Positions 7,643 to 17,007 are shown, counted from the stretch's first letter. The stretch is 64,000 nt of DNA from Lentilactobacillus kefiri (GCF_007989105.1 NZ_BJVK01000011.1:1-64000); one strand, 5' to 3'. Translations and numbers: made by a program. The notes: a model not told the origin generated them from the sequence alone.

Positions 7643-8386
7643 TTAGTTTTTTTTAGAAAATTTTTGCTTGATAATCTGCCACAAATACTTTGGCAGGACC
7701 ATTAGTCGGCCAATTCGACTGGGTTCTTTAACCACTCGGTACAGCCATTCCAAATGCATTCGCTGCCAGGCTTTGGGGGCTCGTTTAACGGTTCCGGTTA
7801 AGACATCAAAGGATCCACCAATCCCGATCCAGAGCCCGTCGGAAGCGGAACGGTTTTTGTCAATAAATTCTTCTTGCTTGGGGTAACCGGTTGCCACAAA
7901 CACCATGTCGGGCTTTGTCCGGTTAATGTCGTGGACAATATTTCGGTCGTCGCCAAAATAACCATCGTGGGTGCCTGCAATCGTCAAAAATGGATAATCT
8001 TTTTCGACGACTTTTCTCAGCTTTCGAATGACGGCCGGCTGGGCGCCAACAAAATAAGCCGATTTTTGGTGGGCATTTCCCCATTCGAGTAGATGAACAA
8101 ACAAATCATAGCCGGTTACTCTTTCGTGTAGGGGTGTCTTCAACATTTTGGCACCAATGATAATGCCAATTCCGTCTGGAATAATGTAGTCGGCCGTTTG
8201 AATTAATTTTTCATATGATGGATCACTTTTTGCATACATCACAATTTCCGGGTTGGCAGTTACCACAAATGTATTGGTGCCATCATTAATTCGTTTATGT
8301 AAAATGTTTTGAAACGCTTTTTCAGTGGTATTTAGAAAGTGAATTCCTAAGATATCAACGGTGTTAGCGGTACTTTGGTTGTTCAT
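7643..8386 (-). CDS. tagA: WecG/TagA-family N-acetylmannosaminyltransferase
   Basis: A 247-residue glycosyltransferase expected to add ManNAc from UDP-ManNAc to undecaprenyl-PP-GlcNAc, the first committed step of the wall teichoic acid linkage unit. Family features: TANPEIVMYA (about 43-52), the IPDGIGII segment with catalytic Asp (about 70), a central VFVATGYPKQEEFI, and GIGGSFDVLTG with RAPKAW (about 188-208). Length matches the family (240-260 aa). The start at 8386 follows AAGGAG; a longer in-frame extension to 8503 would run into the pncB promoter. Other wall teichoic acid genes are not in the window. Confidence 0.88.
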   Translation of the reverse strand: MNNQSTANTVDILGIHFLNTTEKAFQNILHKRINDGTNTFVVTANPEIVMYAKSDPSYEKLIQTADYIIPDGIGIIIGAKMLKTPLHERVTGYDLFVHLLEWGNAHQKSAYFVGAQPAVIRKLRKVVEKDYPFLTIAGTHDGYFGDDRNIVHDINRTKPDMVFVATGYPKQEEFIDKNRSASDGLWIGIGGSFDVLTGTVKRAPKAWQRMHLEWLYRVVKEPSRIGRLMVLPKYLWQIIKQKFSKKN

Positions 8387-8409
8387 AATAACTCCTTCAG
8401 GCATGATAA

Positions 8410-8460
8410 ATTTTGAAACACTCACATTGTTTTTGTTAATAATCGTAAAAATGATAGAAT
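8410..8460. promoter_or_regulatory. Overlapping divergent promoters tagA / pncB
   Basis: Plus strand: TTGTTA (8433-8438), 16 bp, TAGAAT (8455-8460) for pncB. Minus strand: TTAACA (8439-8434), 18 bp, CAAAAT (8415-8410) for tagA. The two -35 elements overlap, so polymerase binding may be mutually exclusive. Confidence 0.5.
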
Positions 8461-8506
8461 ATATACTAATTATATAACAAATCTCCGGGGAGGATATTGA
8501 CACAAT

Positions 8507-9964
8507 ATGTCAGAACACGATAATTTAACACTTCATACCGATTTTTACGAAATCAACATGATGGCAACTTACTTTGAGAAACACATGGAAAATCGAAAGG
8601 CGGTTTTCGAAGTGTTTTTCCGAAAGCTGCCGTTTGGAAATGGGTATGCGGTATTCGCCGGACTTGAACACATTATTCAGTATATTGAAAATTTGAAGTT
8701 CAATGATGATGATATCGATTATTTACGACAAGTAACAGATTATCCTGACAGTTTTTTAGAATACTTAAGAAACTTTGAATTTAAGGGATCCATCAAATCC
8801 GCTTATGAAGGCGACATTGTTTTTGCCAACGAACCGATTTTGCAGGTTGAGGGGAGCTTGTGTGAATGCCAGTTGGTCGAAACCGCCATTTTGAATATGG
8901 TGAACTATCAGACTTTAATTGCCACCAAAGCATCCAGAATCAGAACGGTTGCCGGTGATGATCCGCTGATGGAATTCGGCAGTCGTCGAGCACAAGAGGT
9001 TTCCGCAGCCCTTTGGGGGACGCGAGCCACAATCATTGGTGGTTTTAACGCCACTTCAAATGTTTTAGCAGGCAAAAAGTTTGGAATTCCAATTAGTGGA
9101 ACCCACGCCCATTCACTCGTTGAATCTTTTGGTAACGACTACGATGCCTTTAAAGCATACGCAAAAACGCATCATGAATGTGTTTTTCTTGTCGACACTT
9201 ATGACACTCTCAAGAGTGGGGTTCCCAGCGCAATCAAAGTTGCCAATGAAATGGGCGACAAGATTAATTTTGCCGGTGTTCGCCTGGATTCCGGTGATAT
9301 GGCTTATCTTTCCAAGCGAGTCCGGGAAGTTCTCGATAATGCCGGTTATCCAAACACTAAGATTTACGCATCAAATGATTTGGATGAAACAACGATTGCC
9401 AGCTTGAAGATGCAGGACGCCAAAATTGACGTTTGGGGTGTTGGGACCAAAGTGATTACCGCTTTTGATCAACCAGCCCTTGGCGCAGTCTACAAGATGG
9501 TTTCCGTTGAAGATGCTAATGGCAAGATGATTGATACAATTAAAATTTCTGGGAATGCCGAAAAAGTTTCGACACCTGGTAAAAAGCAGGTTTGGCGGAT
9601 TACCGATAGTAAGGATGGCAAGTCGGAAGGTGACTATGTCACATTGGCCGATGAAGATCCCCGCAAAGAAAAGTCGATTTTTATGTTCCATCCAAACTAC
9701 ACTTACATCAATAAAACCGTTGAAAAATTTGATGCAATTCCACTTCTCAAGCCAATCTTTGAGAATGGCCAGTTGACTTATAAACGGCCAAATTTAAAGC
9801 AGACCGTTCACTACGCTGAAAAAGAGCTGGCATCTTTGTGGCCGGAATACAAACGGGAACTGAATCCGCAAAAATATCCAGTTGACCTGTCACAAAAGTG
9901 CTGGGATAACAAACGTGATATTATTGAAAAGATCCGTAACTACATTAACGATATTAAATACTAA
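8507..9964 (+). CDS. pncB: Nicotinate phosphoribosyltransferase
   Basis: A 485-residue enzyme that joins nicotinate to PRPP to make nicotinate mononucleotide, the salvage entry to NAD. The start LHTDFYEINMMATYF is typical. FGSRRAQ (about 154-160), the SGTHAHS loop (about 197-203, with the histidine phosphorylated in this family), and GVRLDSGD (about 258-265) form the active site. Length fits the long bacterial form (480-490). GGGGAGG (8487-8493) lies 13 nt before the ATG, which is rather long. nadE follows after 20 bp, giving a two-gene NAD salvage operon. Confidence 0.95.
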   Translation: MSEHDNLTLHTDFYEINMMATYFEKHMENRKAVFEVFFRKLPFGNGYAVFAGLEHIIQYIENLKFNDDDIDYLRQVTDYPDSFLEYLRNFEFKGSIKSAYEGDIVFANEPILQVEGSLCECQLVETAILNMVNYQTLIATKASRIRTVAGDDPLMEFGSRRAQEVSAALWGTRATIIGGFNATSNVLAGKKFGIPISGTHAHSLVESFGNDYDAFKAYAKTHHECVFLVDTYDTLKSGVPSAIKVANEMGDKINFAGVRLDSGDMAYLSKRVREVLDNAGYPNTKIYASNDLDETTIASLKMQDAKIDVWGVGTKVITAFDQPALGAVYKMVSVEDANGKMIDTIKISGNAEKVSTPGKKQVWRITDSKDGKSEGDYVTLADEDPRKEKSIFMFHPNYTYINKTVEKFDAIPLLKPIFENGQLTYKRPNLKQTVHYAEKELASLWPEYKRELNPQKYPVDLSQKCWDNKRDIIEKIRNYINDIKY

Positions 9965-9984
9965 ATATAAAATGAGGGATGGAC

Positions 9985-10812
9985 ATGAGAGCCAAACAAC
10001 AAGAAATCATTAAGACGTTAAAAGTGCAACCGACAATTGATCCACAGAAGGAAGTTCGCCGAAGTGTCGACTTCTTAAAGGCTTACCTGAAGAAATTTAC
10101 ATTCTTGAAAACACTTGTTTTGGGAATTTCCGGTGGCCAGGATTCGACTTTGGCCGGGAAATTGTCTGAAATGGCAATTTCTGAATTACGGGATGAAACC
10201 GGCGATGCCAGTTACCAATTTATCGCGGTTCGGCTTCCTTATGGTGTTCAAGCTGATGAATCAGATGCTTTGGAAGCAATCAGCTGGATGAATGCCGACA
10301 AGGTCGTCAAGGTGAATATCAAGCCAGCTGTCGACGCGGCAGTGGCTTCTGTTGAAGCAAATCATATCGAAATTGACGATTTCAACAAAGGCAACATTAA
10401 GGCTCGCCAACGAATGATCGCCCAATATGCGATTGCCGGCGCAAAATCCGGTGCCGTGGTTGGAACCGACCATGCCGCCGAGGCCGTGACCGGGTTTTAT
10501 ACCAAATTTGGTGATGGTGCGGCTGATATTACACCCTTATGGCGTTTGGACAAGGAACAGGGCAAGCAGCTGTTGAAGTTACTGGGCGCTCCTGAACATC
10601 TTTATGAAAAGACACCAACTGCCGACTTGGAAGACAATCGGCCAGCATTGCCTGATGAGGTTGCTTTGGGAGTCACCTATCAAGACATTGACGCTTATTT
10701 GGAAGGCCGCCAAGTTTCTGATAAGGCTGCCGAGACCATCGAAGGTTGGTACAACAAGACTCAGCACAAGCGTCATACACCAATTAACGTTTACGACACT
10801 TTTTGGAAGTAG
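9985..10812 (+). CDS. nadE: NH3-dependent NAD+ synthetase
   Basis: A 275-residue ATP pyrophosphatase that amidates nicotinate adenine dinucleotide with ammonia. The P-loop [15 protein letters not shown] lies near 46-60, and [21 protein letters not shown] near 160-180 binds the deamido-NAD and ATP. The C-terminus has the usual KRHTPI and YDTFWK. No glutaminase domain is present. ATG 9985 sits 6 nt after GAGGG (9974-9978); the in-frame ATG at 9979 abuts that site and is less likely. nadD is not in the window. Confidence 0.95.
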   Translation: MRAKQQEIIKTLKVQPTIDPQKEVRRSVDFLKAYLKKFTFLKTLVLGISGGQDSTLAGKLSEMAISELRDETGDASYQFIAVRLPYGVQADESDALEAISWMNADKVVKVNIKPAVDAAVASVEANHIEIDDFNKGNIKARQRMIAQYAIAGAKSGAVVGTDHAAEAVTGFYTKFGDGAADITPLWRLDKEQGKQLLKLLGAPEHLYEKTPTADLEDNRPALPDEVALGVTYQDIDAYLEGRQVSDKAAETIEGWYNKTQHKRHTPINVYDTFWK

Positions 10813-10819
10813 ATTTTTA

Positions 10820-10848
10820 GTGACTTTTCATTAGTCGTTCGGTATAAT
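10820..10848 (+). promoter_or_regulatory. Promoter of the cation ATPase transcript
   Basis: GTGACT (10820-10825), 17 bp, TATAAT (10843-10848), immediately upstream of the riboswitch-like leader. Confidence 0.7.
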
Positions 10849-10855
10849 TACGATA

Positions 10856-10945
10856 AACAAAGGGAGTAACCAGCAATTACGATTGCGATTATCTCGTCAA
10901 CGTGAAATACTCGTATTTCCGGGATAAATCTTAAATGGTGAGACT
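10856..10945 (+). promoter_or_regulatory. Candidate yybP-ykoY (Mn2+) riboswitch aptamer
   Basis: The leader contains AAAGGGAGTAAC at 10859-10870, matching the conserved GGGAGUA loop of the family, then GTCAACGTG near 10905-10913 and a closing GGTGAGACTT near 10938-10947. A nested arm, GATTATCTCG/CGGGATAAATC, carries the small hairpin GAAATAC/GTATTTC. The 3' side of the aptamer overlaps the 5' strand of the terminator at 10940-10979, the expected layout for an ON switch. It precedes a P-type cation ATPase, the usual partner (for example YoaB of Lactococcus). The call rests on motifs read by eye. Confidence 0.72.
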
Positions 10946-10989
10946 TATGAATTCTTTTAGCGAGGAATTTGTAGGTCTCTTTTCTTTTA
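10940..10989 (+). terminator. Riboswitch expression-platform terminator
   Basis: A 15-bp stem with wobbles only (10940-10954 with 10965-10979), a 10-nt loop, then TTTTCTTTT. Its left arm shares bases with the aptamer's closing strand, so ligand binding would prevent its formation. Confidence 0.75.
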
Positions 10990-11002
10990 GAGGAGGAAGT
11001 AG

Positions 11003-13666
11003 ATGAAACAGGAGAAGAAGATGTTTTACCAACGGACGGTCGATGATGTGATGAGCCAGATGAAAGCTCATCCGACCGGACTAACTGATCAGGAAGTCAA
11101 AGATCGGCGGCAGCAGTTTGGTGCCAACAAACTGACTTCAAAGCGCCGGACAACACTGATTGAAAAGTTTATTGCCCAGTTCAAAGATTTAATGATTATC
11201 ATTTTGATTGTTGCCGCGGTGATTGCCGGGTTTGCCGGTGAAACGGTGGACGCCGTGATTATTTTGGCGGTGGTCATTTTAAATGCCATCTTTGGGGTGT
11301 TTCAAGAATCCAAAGCCGAAAATGCGATTGATTCACTTAAAGAAATGTCTGCGCCAATGGCGACCGTTCTGAGGAACAATCAATCCAAATCTGTGAAAAG
11401 TGAAGACATTGTTCCCGGCGACATCGTCCTTTTAGAGGCAGGAGATGTTGTTCCTGCCGATATTCGACTCACCGAAGCCAATTCCCTTAAAATCGAAGAG
11501 GCTGCCTTGACAGGGGAATCTGTGCCGGTTAACAAGCAGGTTGATCCGATTACGGAAAAAGATTTGCCTTTAGGAGATCGGAAAAACCTTGGATTTATGA
11601 ACAGTAACGTGACATCCGGTCGGGCGACCGGAGTTGTTATTGGCACGGGGATGAATACCGAAGTCGGTAAAATTGCTCATATGCTTAATACAACTGAAGA
11701 AACCACTACGCCATTGCAGGAAAACCTGAAATCTTTGGGTAAAATGCTGACAGTTTTAATTTTGATTATTGCGGTCATCGTGTTTGCCGTTGGAATGTGG
11801 CGTGGTCAGGAAAGCCTGATTAATATGCTGCTGACAGCCATTTCACTAGCTGTGGCCGCAATTCCTGAAGGACTTCCGGCAATTGTGACGGTTACCTTGG
11901 CCCTTGGAACTCAGCAAATGGCAAGACACCGGGCATTGATTCGCAAATTGCCTGCCGTGGAAACCCTTGGTAGTACCGACGTGATTGCGTCAGATAAAAC
12001 CGGGACCTTAACCCAAAATAAAATGACCGTCGAAAAAGTGTTCTTGAATGATCAACTTCAAGACTCTGCCGATGCCCATTTATCTCTAAAAGATCGTTTA
12101 GCTCAAATTATGGTCTTGAATAATGATACCAAGTACCAAGAAAAAGAACTGGCGGGGGATCCAACCGAAACGGCGTTGGTTGCCTTTTACCTAAATAAAG
12201 ACGAACCGGTCCAACAATTTGTAAATGCTCATCCACGATTGGCTGAAATTCCTTTTGATTCCGAGCGAAAATTAATGTCAACCTATAACAAAATGGATGA
12301 CGGCAAGATTTTGATGACCATGAAGGGTGCCCCTGATCAACTATTGCAACGGGTTACCAAAATTCAAGACGGTGATCAGGTTCGAGATATAACAGATGAT
12401 GACCAAGTCTTGATCCGTTCTACCAATCATGATTTGGCAACTCAGGCCTTGCGGGTTCTGGCGTTTGCCTATCGGTTTGTGGATGATGTTCCAACGGATT
12501 TAACTTCTAATGCTCAGGAACACGATATGATTTTTGTCGGCCTGATTGGAATGATTGATCCGGAACGTCCAGAAGTGGCTCAAGCGGTTGCCGAAGCTAA
12601 ATCTGCCGGGATCAAGTCAATTATGATTACCGGTGACCATCAAGATACCGCGCAGGCAATTGCCAAACGGCTGGGAATTTTAGGCCGTGGTGACAATCCC
12701 GGCGGTAAGGTCATCAACGGTGCTCAGTTGGATGAAATGTCAGATGATCAATTTAATAAAGAAGTGACTGATATTTCGGTCTACGCCCGAGTGGCGCCCG
12801 AACATAAGGTTAGAATCGTCAAAGCATGGCAGAATCAGGGCAAAGTGGTTGCCATGACCGGTGACGGTGTCAACGACGCGCCGGCTTTAAAGACTGCTGA
12901 CATCGGTGTTGGAATGGGAATTACCGGAACCGAAGTTTCAAAGGAAGCTTCCGACATGGTTTTGGCTGATGATAACTTTGCGACAATCGTTACCGCTGTT
13001 AAAGCCGGTCGAAAAGTCTTCTCCAACATTCAAAAATCACTGCAGTATCTTCTATCTGCCAACTTGGGAGAAGTTTTGACCTTGTTCGTGATGACCATGA
13101 TGGGCTGGCAGATTCTGGCACCGGTTCAGATTTTGTGGATTAACCTGGTAACCGATACATTTCCAGCAATCGCGCTGGGAGTTGAACCTGCAGAACCCGG
13201 GATTATGAAACGGAAACCACGTGGGCGGTCGTCAAACTTCTTATCCGGTGGGATTATGAGCAACATCTTATACCAGGGATTCTTTGAAGGCTTCATTACC
13301 CTTTGCGTTTATGCCTTTGCAATTACCAACCCAGTTCATGCATCCGAAGCTTTGGCGCATGCAGATGCGTTGACGATGGCTTACGCAACATTAGGGTTGA
13401 TCCAACTGTTCCATGCCTTTAACTCAAAGACGATTCACGAATCAATCTTTAGAGTCGGCATGTTTAGAAACAAGTTCTTCAACTGGGCATTGTTGGGGTC
13501 GGCAATTCTGTTAATCATGACGATTGTTATTCCAGGCTTCAACTCGATGTTCCACGTGACTGAATTGACTGCTTCACAATGGCTGGTTGTCGTATTTGGC
13601 GGCTTTATGATTGTTGTTGTGACAGAAGTAGTAAAATATATTCAGAGACACATTTCTCATAAATAA
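11003..13666 (+). CDS. P-type cation-transporting ATPase (Ca2+/Mn2+ type II)
   Basis: An 887-residue membrane pump. Order of domains: N-terminal cation ATPase segment, membrane helices 1-2 (about 60-105), actuator with LTGESVPV (about 165-172), helix 4 with AIPEGLPA (about 290), phosphorylation motif DKTGTLT (about 330-336), hinge TGDGVNDAPAL (about 618-628), helix 6 NLVTDTFPA (about 710), and four more C-terminal helices. The PEGLP/NLVTD ion site is that of PMR1/SERCA-like pumps. With the Mn-type leader, export of Mn2+ as in Lactococcus YoaB is the likeliest role; Ca2+ export cannot be excluded. AGGAGG (10991-10996) supports the start. Confidence 0.9.
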   Translation: MKQEKKMFYQRTVDDVMSQMKAHPTGLTDQEVKDRRQQFGANKLTSKRRTTLIEKFIAQFKDLMIIILIVAAVIAGFAGETVDAVIILAVVILNAIFGVFQESKAENAIDSLKEMSAPMATVLRNNQSKSVKSEDIVPGDIVLLEAGDVVPADIRLTEANSLKIEEAALTGESVPVNKQVDPITEKDLPLGDRKNLGFMNSNVTSGRATGVVIGTGMNTEVGKIAHMLNTTEETTTPLQENLKSLGKMLTVLILIIAVIVFAVGMWRGQESLINMLLTAISLAVAAIPEGLPAIVTVTLALGTQQMARHRALIRKLPAVETLGSTDVIASDKTGTLTQNKMTVEKVFLNDQLQDSADAHLSLKDRLAQIMVLNNDTKYQEKELAGDPTETALVAFYLNKDEPVQQFVNAHPRLAEIPFDSERKLMSTYNKMDDGKILMTMKGAPDQLLQRVTKIQDGDQVRDITDDDQVLIRSTNHDLATQALRVLAFAYRFVDDVPTDLTSNAQEHDMIFVGLIGMIDPERPEVAQAVAEAKSAGIKSIMITGDHQDTAQAIAKRLGILGRGDNPGGKVINGAQLDEMSDDQFNKEVTDISVYARVAPEHKVRIVKAWQNQGKVVAMTGDGVNDAPALKTADIGVGMGITGTEVSKEASDMVLADDNFATIVTAVKAGRKVFSNIQKSLQYLLSANLGEVLTLFVMTMMGWQILAPVQILWINLVTDTFPAIALGVEPAEPGIMKRKPRGRSSNFLSGGIMSNILYQGFFEGFITLCVYAFAITNPVHASEALAHADALTMAYATLGLIQLFHAFNSKTIHESIFRVGMFRNKFFNWALLGSAILLIMTIVIPGFNSMFHVTELTASQWLVVVFGGFMIVVVTEVVKYIQRHISHK

Positions 13667-13687
13667 AACAAATGGAGGACTGATATT

Positions 13688-14119
13688 TTGAAACCACAAG
13701 ATATGCAACGATATGCAAAAACCGTTTCAGACGTCATTGACGCCACTTCAAAAAATGGTGAAGATTTAAACGATGACTATGAGACTTTACGAAAGGCAAT
13801 TGATAACAACACACTTGCCGATTTAACCAGTGACCAGTTGAAAGGAATCAAGGACCATTTTCAATCCGGAACCGACAAATATAACGACAACGTTAACAAG
13901 CTTCAACAGGTTGCCGTACCGGTCAAGTTACTGGGAAAGCATAAGCTGCTGGTTCGGCACTATGAAGATTATGCCAACGCATGCCAGGCAATGACTGACA
14001 GCATTGATCCCGATGCAGCCAAGGTCGATGCCGACAAATTCAATCAGTCCGAAAAGGATCAGGAAAACAGTATCGCCAAGGTATCAAGTACCACGACGAG
14101 AATTATGGGACAAATTTAG
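13688..14119 (+). CDS. Unknown soluble helical protein, co-transcribed with the ATPase
   Basis: A 143-residue hydrophilic protein I do not recognise. It has no signal peptide or membrane segment, is rich in Asp, Lys, Asn and Gln, and looks largely alpha-helical. It contains no cysteine and no obvious metal motif. The TTG start at 13688 lies 9 nt after GGAGG (13674-13678) and 21 bp after the ATPase stop, and a terminator follows at 14183. It therefore belongs to the same riboswitch-controlled transcript. A role in handling the pumped metal or responding to it is only inferred. Confidence 0.75.
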   Translation: MKPQDMQRYAKTVSDVIDATSKNGEDLNDDYETLRKAIDNNTLADLTSDQLKGIKDHFQSGTDKYNDNVNKLQQVAVPVKLLGKHKLLVRHYEDYANACQAMTDSIDPDAAKVDADKFNQSEKDQENSIAKVSSTTTRIMGQI

Positions 14120-14182
14120 CAAGTAAATTAAACAGGGCTTATGAGACCTGTTCGATTATGTAAAATTATATGAATCACTTGG

Positions 14183-14212
14183 GATGGTCGTCTTCGGACG
14201 ATCATCTTTTTT
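14183..14212 (+). terminator. Terminator of the ATPase unit
   Basis: GATGGTCGTC and GACGATCATC pair around a TTCG tetraloop, followed by six Ts. Confidence 0.88.
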
Positions 14213-14301
14213 ACGAAAAAGTGGATGCATGCCTAGCTCTCAGCCACTTGCCATTCAGCCAGATATCTTTGAGAATTGCAGCCCAATTGCCGGGTTCTCT
14301 C

Positions 14302-14310
14302 TGCTATAAT
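14302..14310 (+). promoter_or_regulatory. Extended -10 promoter for tex
   Basis: TGC-TATAAT at 14302-14310 is a full extended -10 element. No good -35 lies at the right distance. Confidence 0.6.
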
Positions 14311-14341
14311 TAACTTTGACACTATTGATGAGGTGGAAGAA

Positions 14342-16510
14342 ATGAACGAAACACTTGCGCATAAAATACAGCATGATTTACCACATATAAGAGAAAAACA
14401 AATCGTTGAAACTCTAAAGATGCTTGATGAAGGGGATACCGTTCCCTTCATTGCCAGATATCGAAAAGAACGAACTTCCAATCTTGCTGAAGTTGAAATT
14501 AGAGATATTCAAGATGCTGCTCACCGGATTCAAACCCTGGATAAACGTAAGCAGGAAGTTATTAAGATCATCGACGAACAGCAACAGCTTACGCCGGAAC
14601 TCAAAAAGAAAATTGAGCAGGCACCGGTCCTTCAACAAGTTGAAGACCTTTATCTGCCATACAAACAAAAGCGGCGAACCAAAGCCACCATTGCCAAGGA
14701 AAATGGTCTTGAACCGTTAGCCAAAGCAGCAATGAATTTTGCTTCCGACTTGAAACAGCAGGCCAGCCAATACATCAATCCGGATAAGGACTTGCCAGAC
14801 GTTGAATCAGTTTTCGCCGGCGTTCATGAAATTATCGCTGAAGACGCCGGTGATCGCGCCGATTTCCGAGAATGGGTCCGCAACAATACCCAGCAGTACG
14901 GTCAACTGGTTGTCAAAGTCAAACGTGGCGGCAAGGACGTGGACGAAGATGGCACGTATCAACAATATTATGACTTCAGTCAACCAATTAAATCGATTCC
15001 ATCATTTAGGACACTTGCGATTAATCGTGGTGAGAAGGAAAAGGTTCTAAACGTTAAAATCGAAGTCAATGAAGCCCCAATTATGTGGCATTTAAAGGCC
15101 AACACAGTTGGAAGTCATCAGGGCTTTGCCGCCGAGGTGGTCACTGATGCAATTGAAGACGCTTATCACCGTTTCATCGGACCCGCCATTGAACGGGAAA
15201 TCCGCAAGCAGTTAACTGAAGTTGCTGCCGACCATGCGATTGATATTTTTGGCAAGAATTTGTACAACCTGTTGATGCAGGCGCCACTAAAAGGAAAAAT
15301 TGTCATGGGCTTTGATCCTGCCTATCGGACCGGTTGTAAGTTGGCGGTTGTCGACCAAAATGGTAAATATTTGGACAAAACTGTTATTTATCCACATAAA
15401 CCGGCAAGTGAAGCTAAACGGAAAGCGGCTAAAGGACTCTTTATTGATTTCATCAATAAGAATCACGTTGAAATGATTGCCATTGGTAATGGGACTGCCA
15501 GCCGTGAGTCGGAACAATTTGTGGCTGACGCCATTAAGGAAATTAAAACGCCAATCTATTACGTGATCGTCAATGAGGCAGGGGCTTCAGTCTATTCTGC
15601 CAGCCAAGTTGCCAGGGATGAATTCCCCGACTTCAGTGTTGAACAGCGATCAGCTGTCAGCATTGCCCGGAGAATTCAAGATCCGCTGGCTGAATTGGTT
15701 AAAATTGACCCTCAGGCAATTGGCGTCGGTCAATATCAACACGATGTTCCTCAAAAACAACTGGGAGAACAACTGGATCAAGTTGTTGAAACGGCGGTTA
15801 ACCGGGTTGGCGTTAATTTAAACACTGCAAGTCCCGACTTACTGGTTCATATTTCAGGTTTGACCAAAACGACAGCCAAGAATATTGTGAAGTTTCGTAA
15901 TGATTCGGGAGAGTTCAGCGCGCGTGCGGAGCTTAAAAAAGTTCCCCGATTAGGGCCAAAGGCATTTGAACAGTCAGTTGGATTCCTGCGGATTATTGGT
16001 GGGAAAAATCCCCTCGATAATACGGACATTCACCCCGAGAGTTATTCAGCTGCCAAAAAGTTAATGAAGAACCATGGCCTGGACATCAATCAACTTGGCG
16101 AACCGGCCGTTTCAGCAGCGTTAAGTAATCTCAATTTGGAACAGGAAGCCGAGACTGTCGGCGTTGGGGTCGAAACCTTGAAAGATATTGTCAAAGGTGT
16201 TGAAACACCGGGTCGTGATTTACGTGACGAGATGCCCGCACCCTTATTAAGAAAAGATGTTTTGACCATGGAAGACCTAAAGCCGGGGATGAAGCTCCAA
16301 GGAACCGTCCGCAATGTGGTTGACTTTGGGGTGTTCGTTGACATTGGTGTTAAACAAGACGGCTTGGTTCATATTTCGAAAATGAGCCGAACGTTTGTTA
16401 AAGATCCCAGCAAAGTGGCTTCAGTTGGCGATATTGTGACGGTTTGGATTGAATCAGTCGATCTCGATCGTCACCGAATCCAACTGAGCATGGTTGATCC
16501 GGAAGGTTAG
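14342..16510 (+). CDS. tex: Tex-family RNA-binding transcription accessory protein
   Basis: A 722-residue cytosolic nucleic-acid-binding protein. Domains in order: helical Tex N-terminal region (1-190), YqgF/RuvC-like fold (about 315-450, GFDPAYRTGCKLAVVD near 322), helix-hairpin-helix pair (about 490-560, LNTASPDLLVHISG), and S1 RNA-binding domain (about 640-710, GTVRNVVDFGVFVDIG). Length is typical (720-780). The ATG at 14342 follows GAGGTGG; the in-frame start at 14276 lies upstream of the promoter. It heads a unit with the SprT-like gene and thrB. Confidence 0.94.
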   Translation: MNETLAHKIQHDLPHIREKQIVETLKMLDEGDTVPFIARYRKERTSNLAEVEIRDIQDAAHRIQTLDKRKQEVIKIIDEQQQLTPELKKKIEQAPVLQQVEDLYLPYKQKRRTKATIAKENGLEPLAKAAMNFASDLKQQASQYINPDKDLPDVESVFAGVHEIIAEDAGDRADFREWVRNNTQQYGQLVVKVKRGGKDVDEDGTYQQYYDFSQPIKSIPSFRTLAINRGEKEKVLNVKIEVNEAPIMWHLKANTVGSHQGFAAEVVTDAIEDAYHRFIGPAIEREIRKQLTEVAADHAIDIFGKNLYNLLMQAPLKGKIVMGFDPAYRTGCKLAVVDQNGKYLDKTVIYPHKPASEAKRKAAKGLFIDFINKNHVEMIAIGNGTASRESEQFVADAIKEIKTPIYYVIVNEAGASVYSASQVARDEFPDFSVEQRSAVSIARRIQDPLAELVKIDPQAIGVGQYQHDVPQKQLGEQLDQVVETAVNRVGVNLNTASPDLLVHISGLTKTTAKNIVKFRNDSGEFSARAELKKVPRLGPKAFEQSVGFLRIIGGKNPLDNTDIHPESYSAAKKLMKNHGLDINQLGEPAVSAALSNLNLEQEAETVGVGVETLKDIVKGVETPGRDLRDEMPAPLLRKDVLTMEDLKPGMKLQGTVRNVVDFGVFVDIGVKQDGLVHISKMSRTFVKDPSKVASVGDIVTVWIESVDLDRHRIQLSMVDPEG

Positions 16511-16525
16511 GTGAATAGTTGATCG

Positions 16526-16993
16526 ATGACAAATGAACAATTACAAAAAATGGTTGAAGATATTTCGATTAAATATTTTGCCAAGCCGTTCCGGCATCGG
16601 GCCTACTTTAATTCTCGGTTGAAAACGACGGGTGGACGATATCATTTAAACGATCACAATATTGATATCAACCCAAAGATGGACGACGGTCAAACACATG
16701 AAGTTTTAATCGGCATTATCAAACATGAATTATGTCATTATCACCTGCATTTGGCAGGGTACAGCGCCAAGCACAACACCAAACAGTTTAAACAGCTTCT
16801 CAAAGCCGTGGGTGGGTCCCGGTATGCGCCAAGAACCCAGACCCGAACGGCTCAAATTAAATATATTTATCGCTGTGAACGTTGCGGCTTGGAGTATCAT
16901 AGAAGACGAAGAATCAATTTGGTAAAGTATGTGTGTGGACGATGCCACGGCAGACTTCACCTGGTTAATGAAATTCAGCAGCAGGGTGCGTAG
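16526..16993 (+). CDS. SprT-like zinc metalloprotein
   Basis: A 155-residue member of the SprT/YdcK family. The metallopeptidase motif KHELCHYH (HExxH, about residues 69-76) is intact. A C-terminal zinc ribbon has CERCG and CGRCH pairs (about 118-142). Proteins of this group are thought to be metalloproteases, but bacterial substrates are poorly known. It lies 15 bp after tex, with AGGTGA (16509-16514) as ribosome site, and 14 bp before thrB. Confidence 0.88.
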   Translation: MTNEQLQKMVEDISIKYFAKPFRHRAYFNSRLKTTGGRYHLNDHNIDINPKMDDGQTHEVLIGIIKHELCHYHLHLAGYSAKHNTKQFKQLLKAVGGSRYAPRTQTRTAQIKYIYRCERCGLEYHRRRRINLVKYVCGRCHGRLHLVNEIQQQGA

Positions 16994-17007
16994 GAAGGAG
17001 ATTTCAT

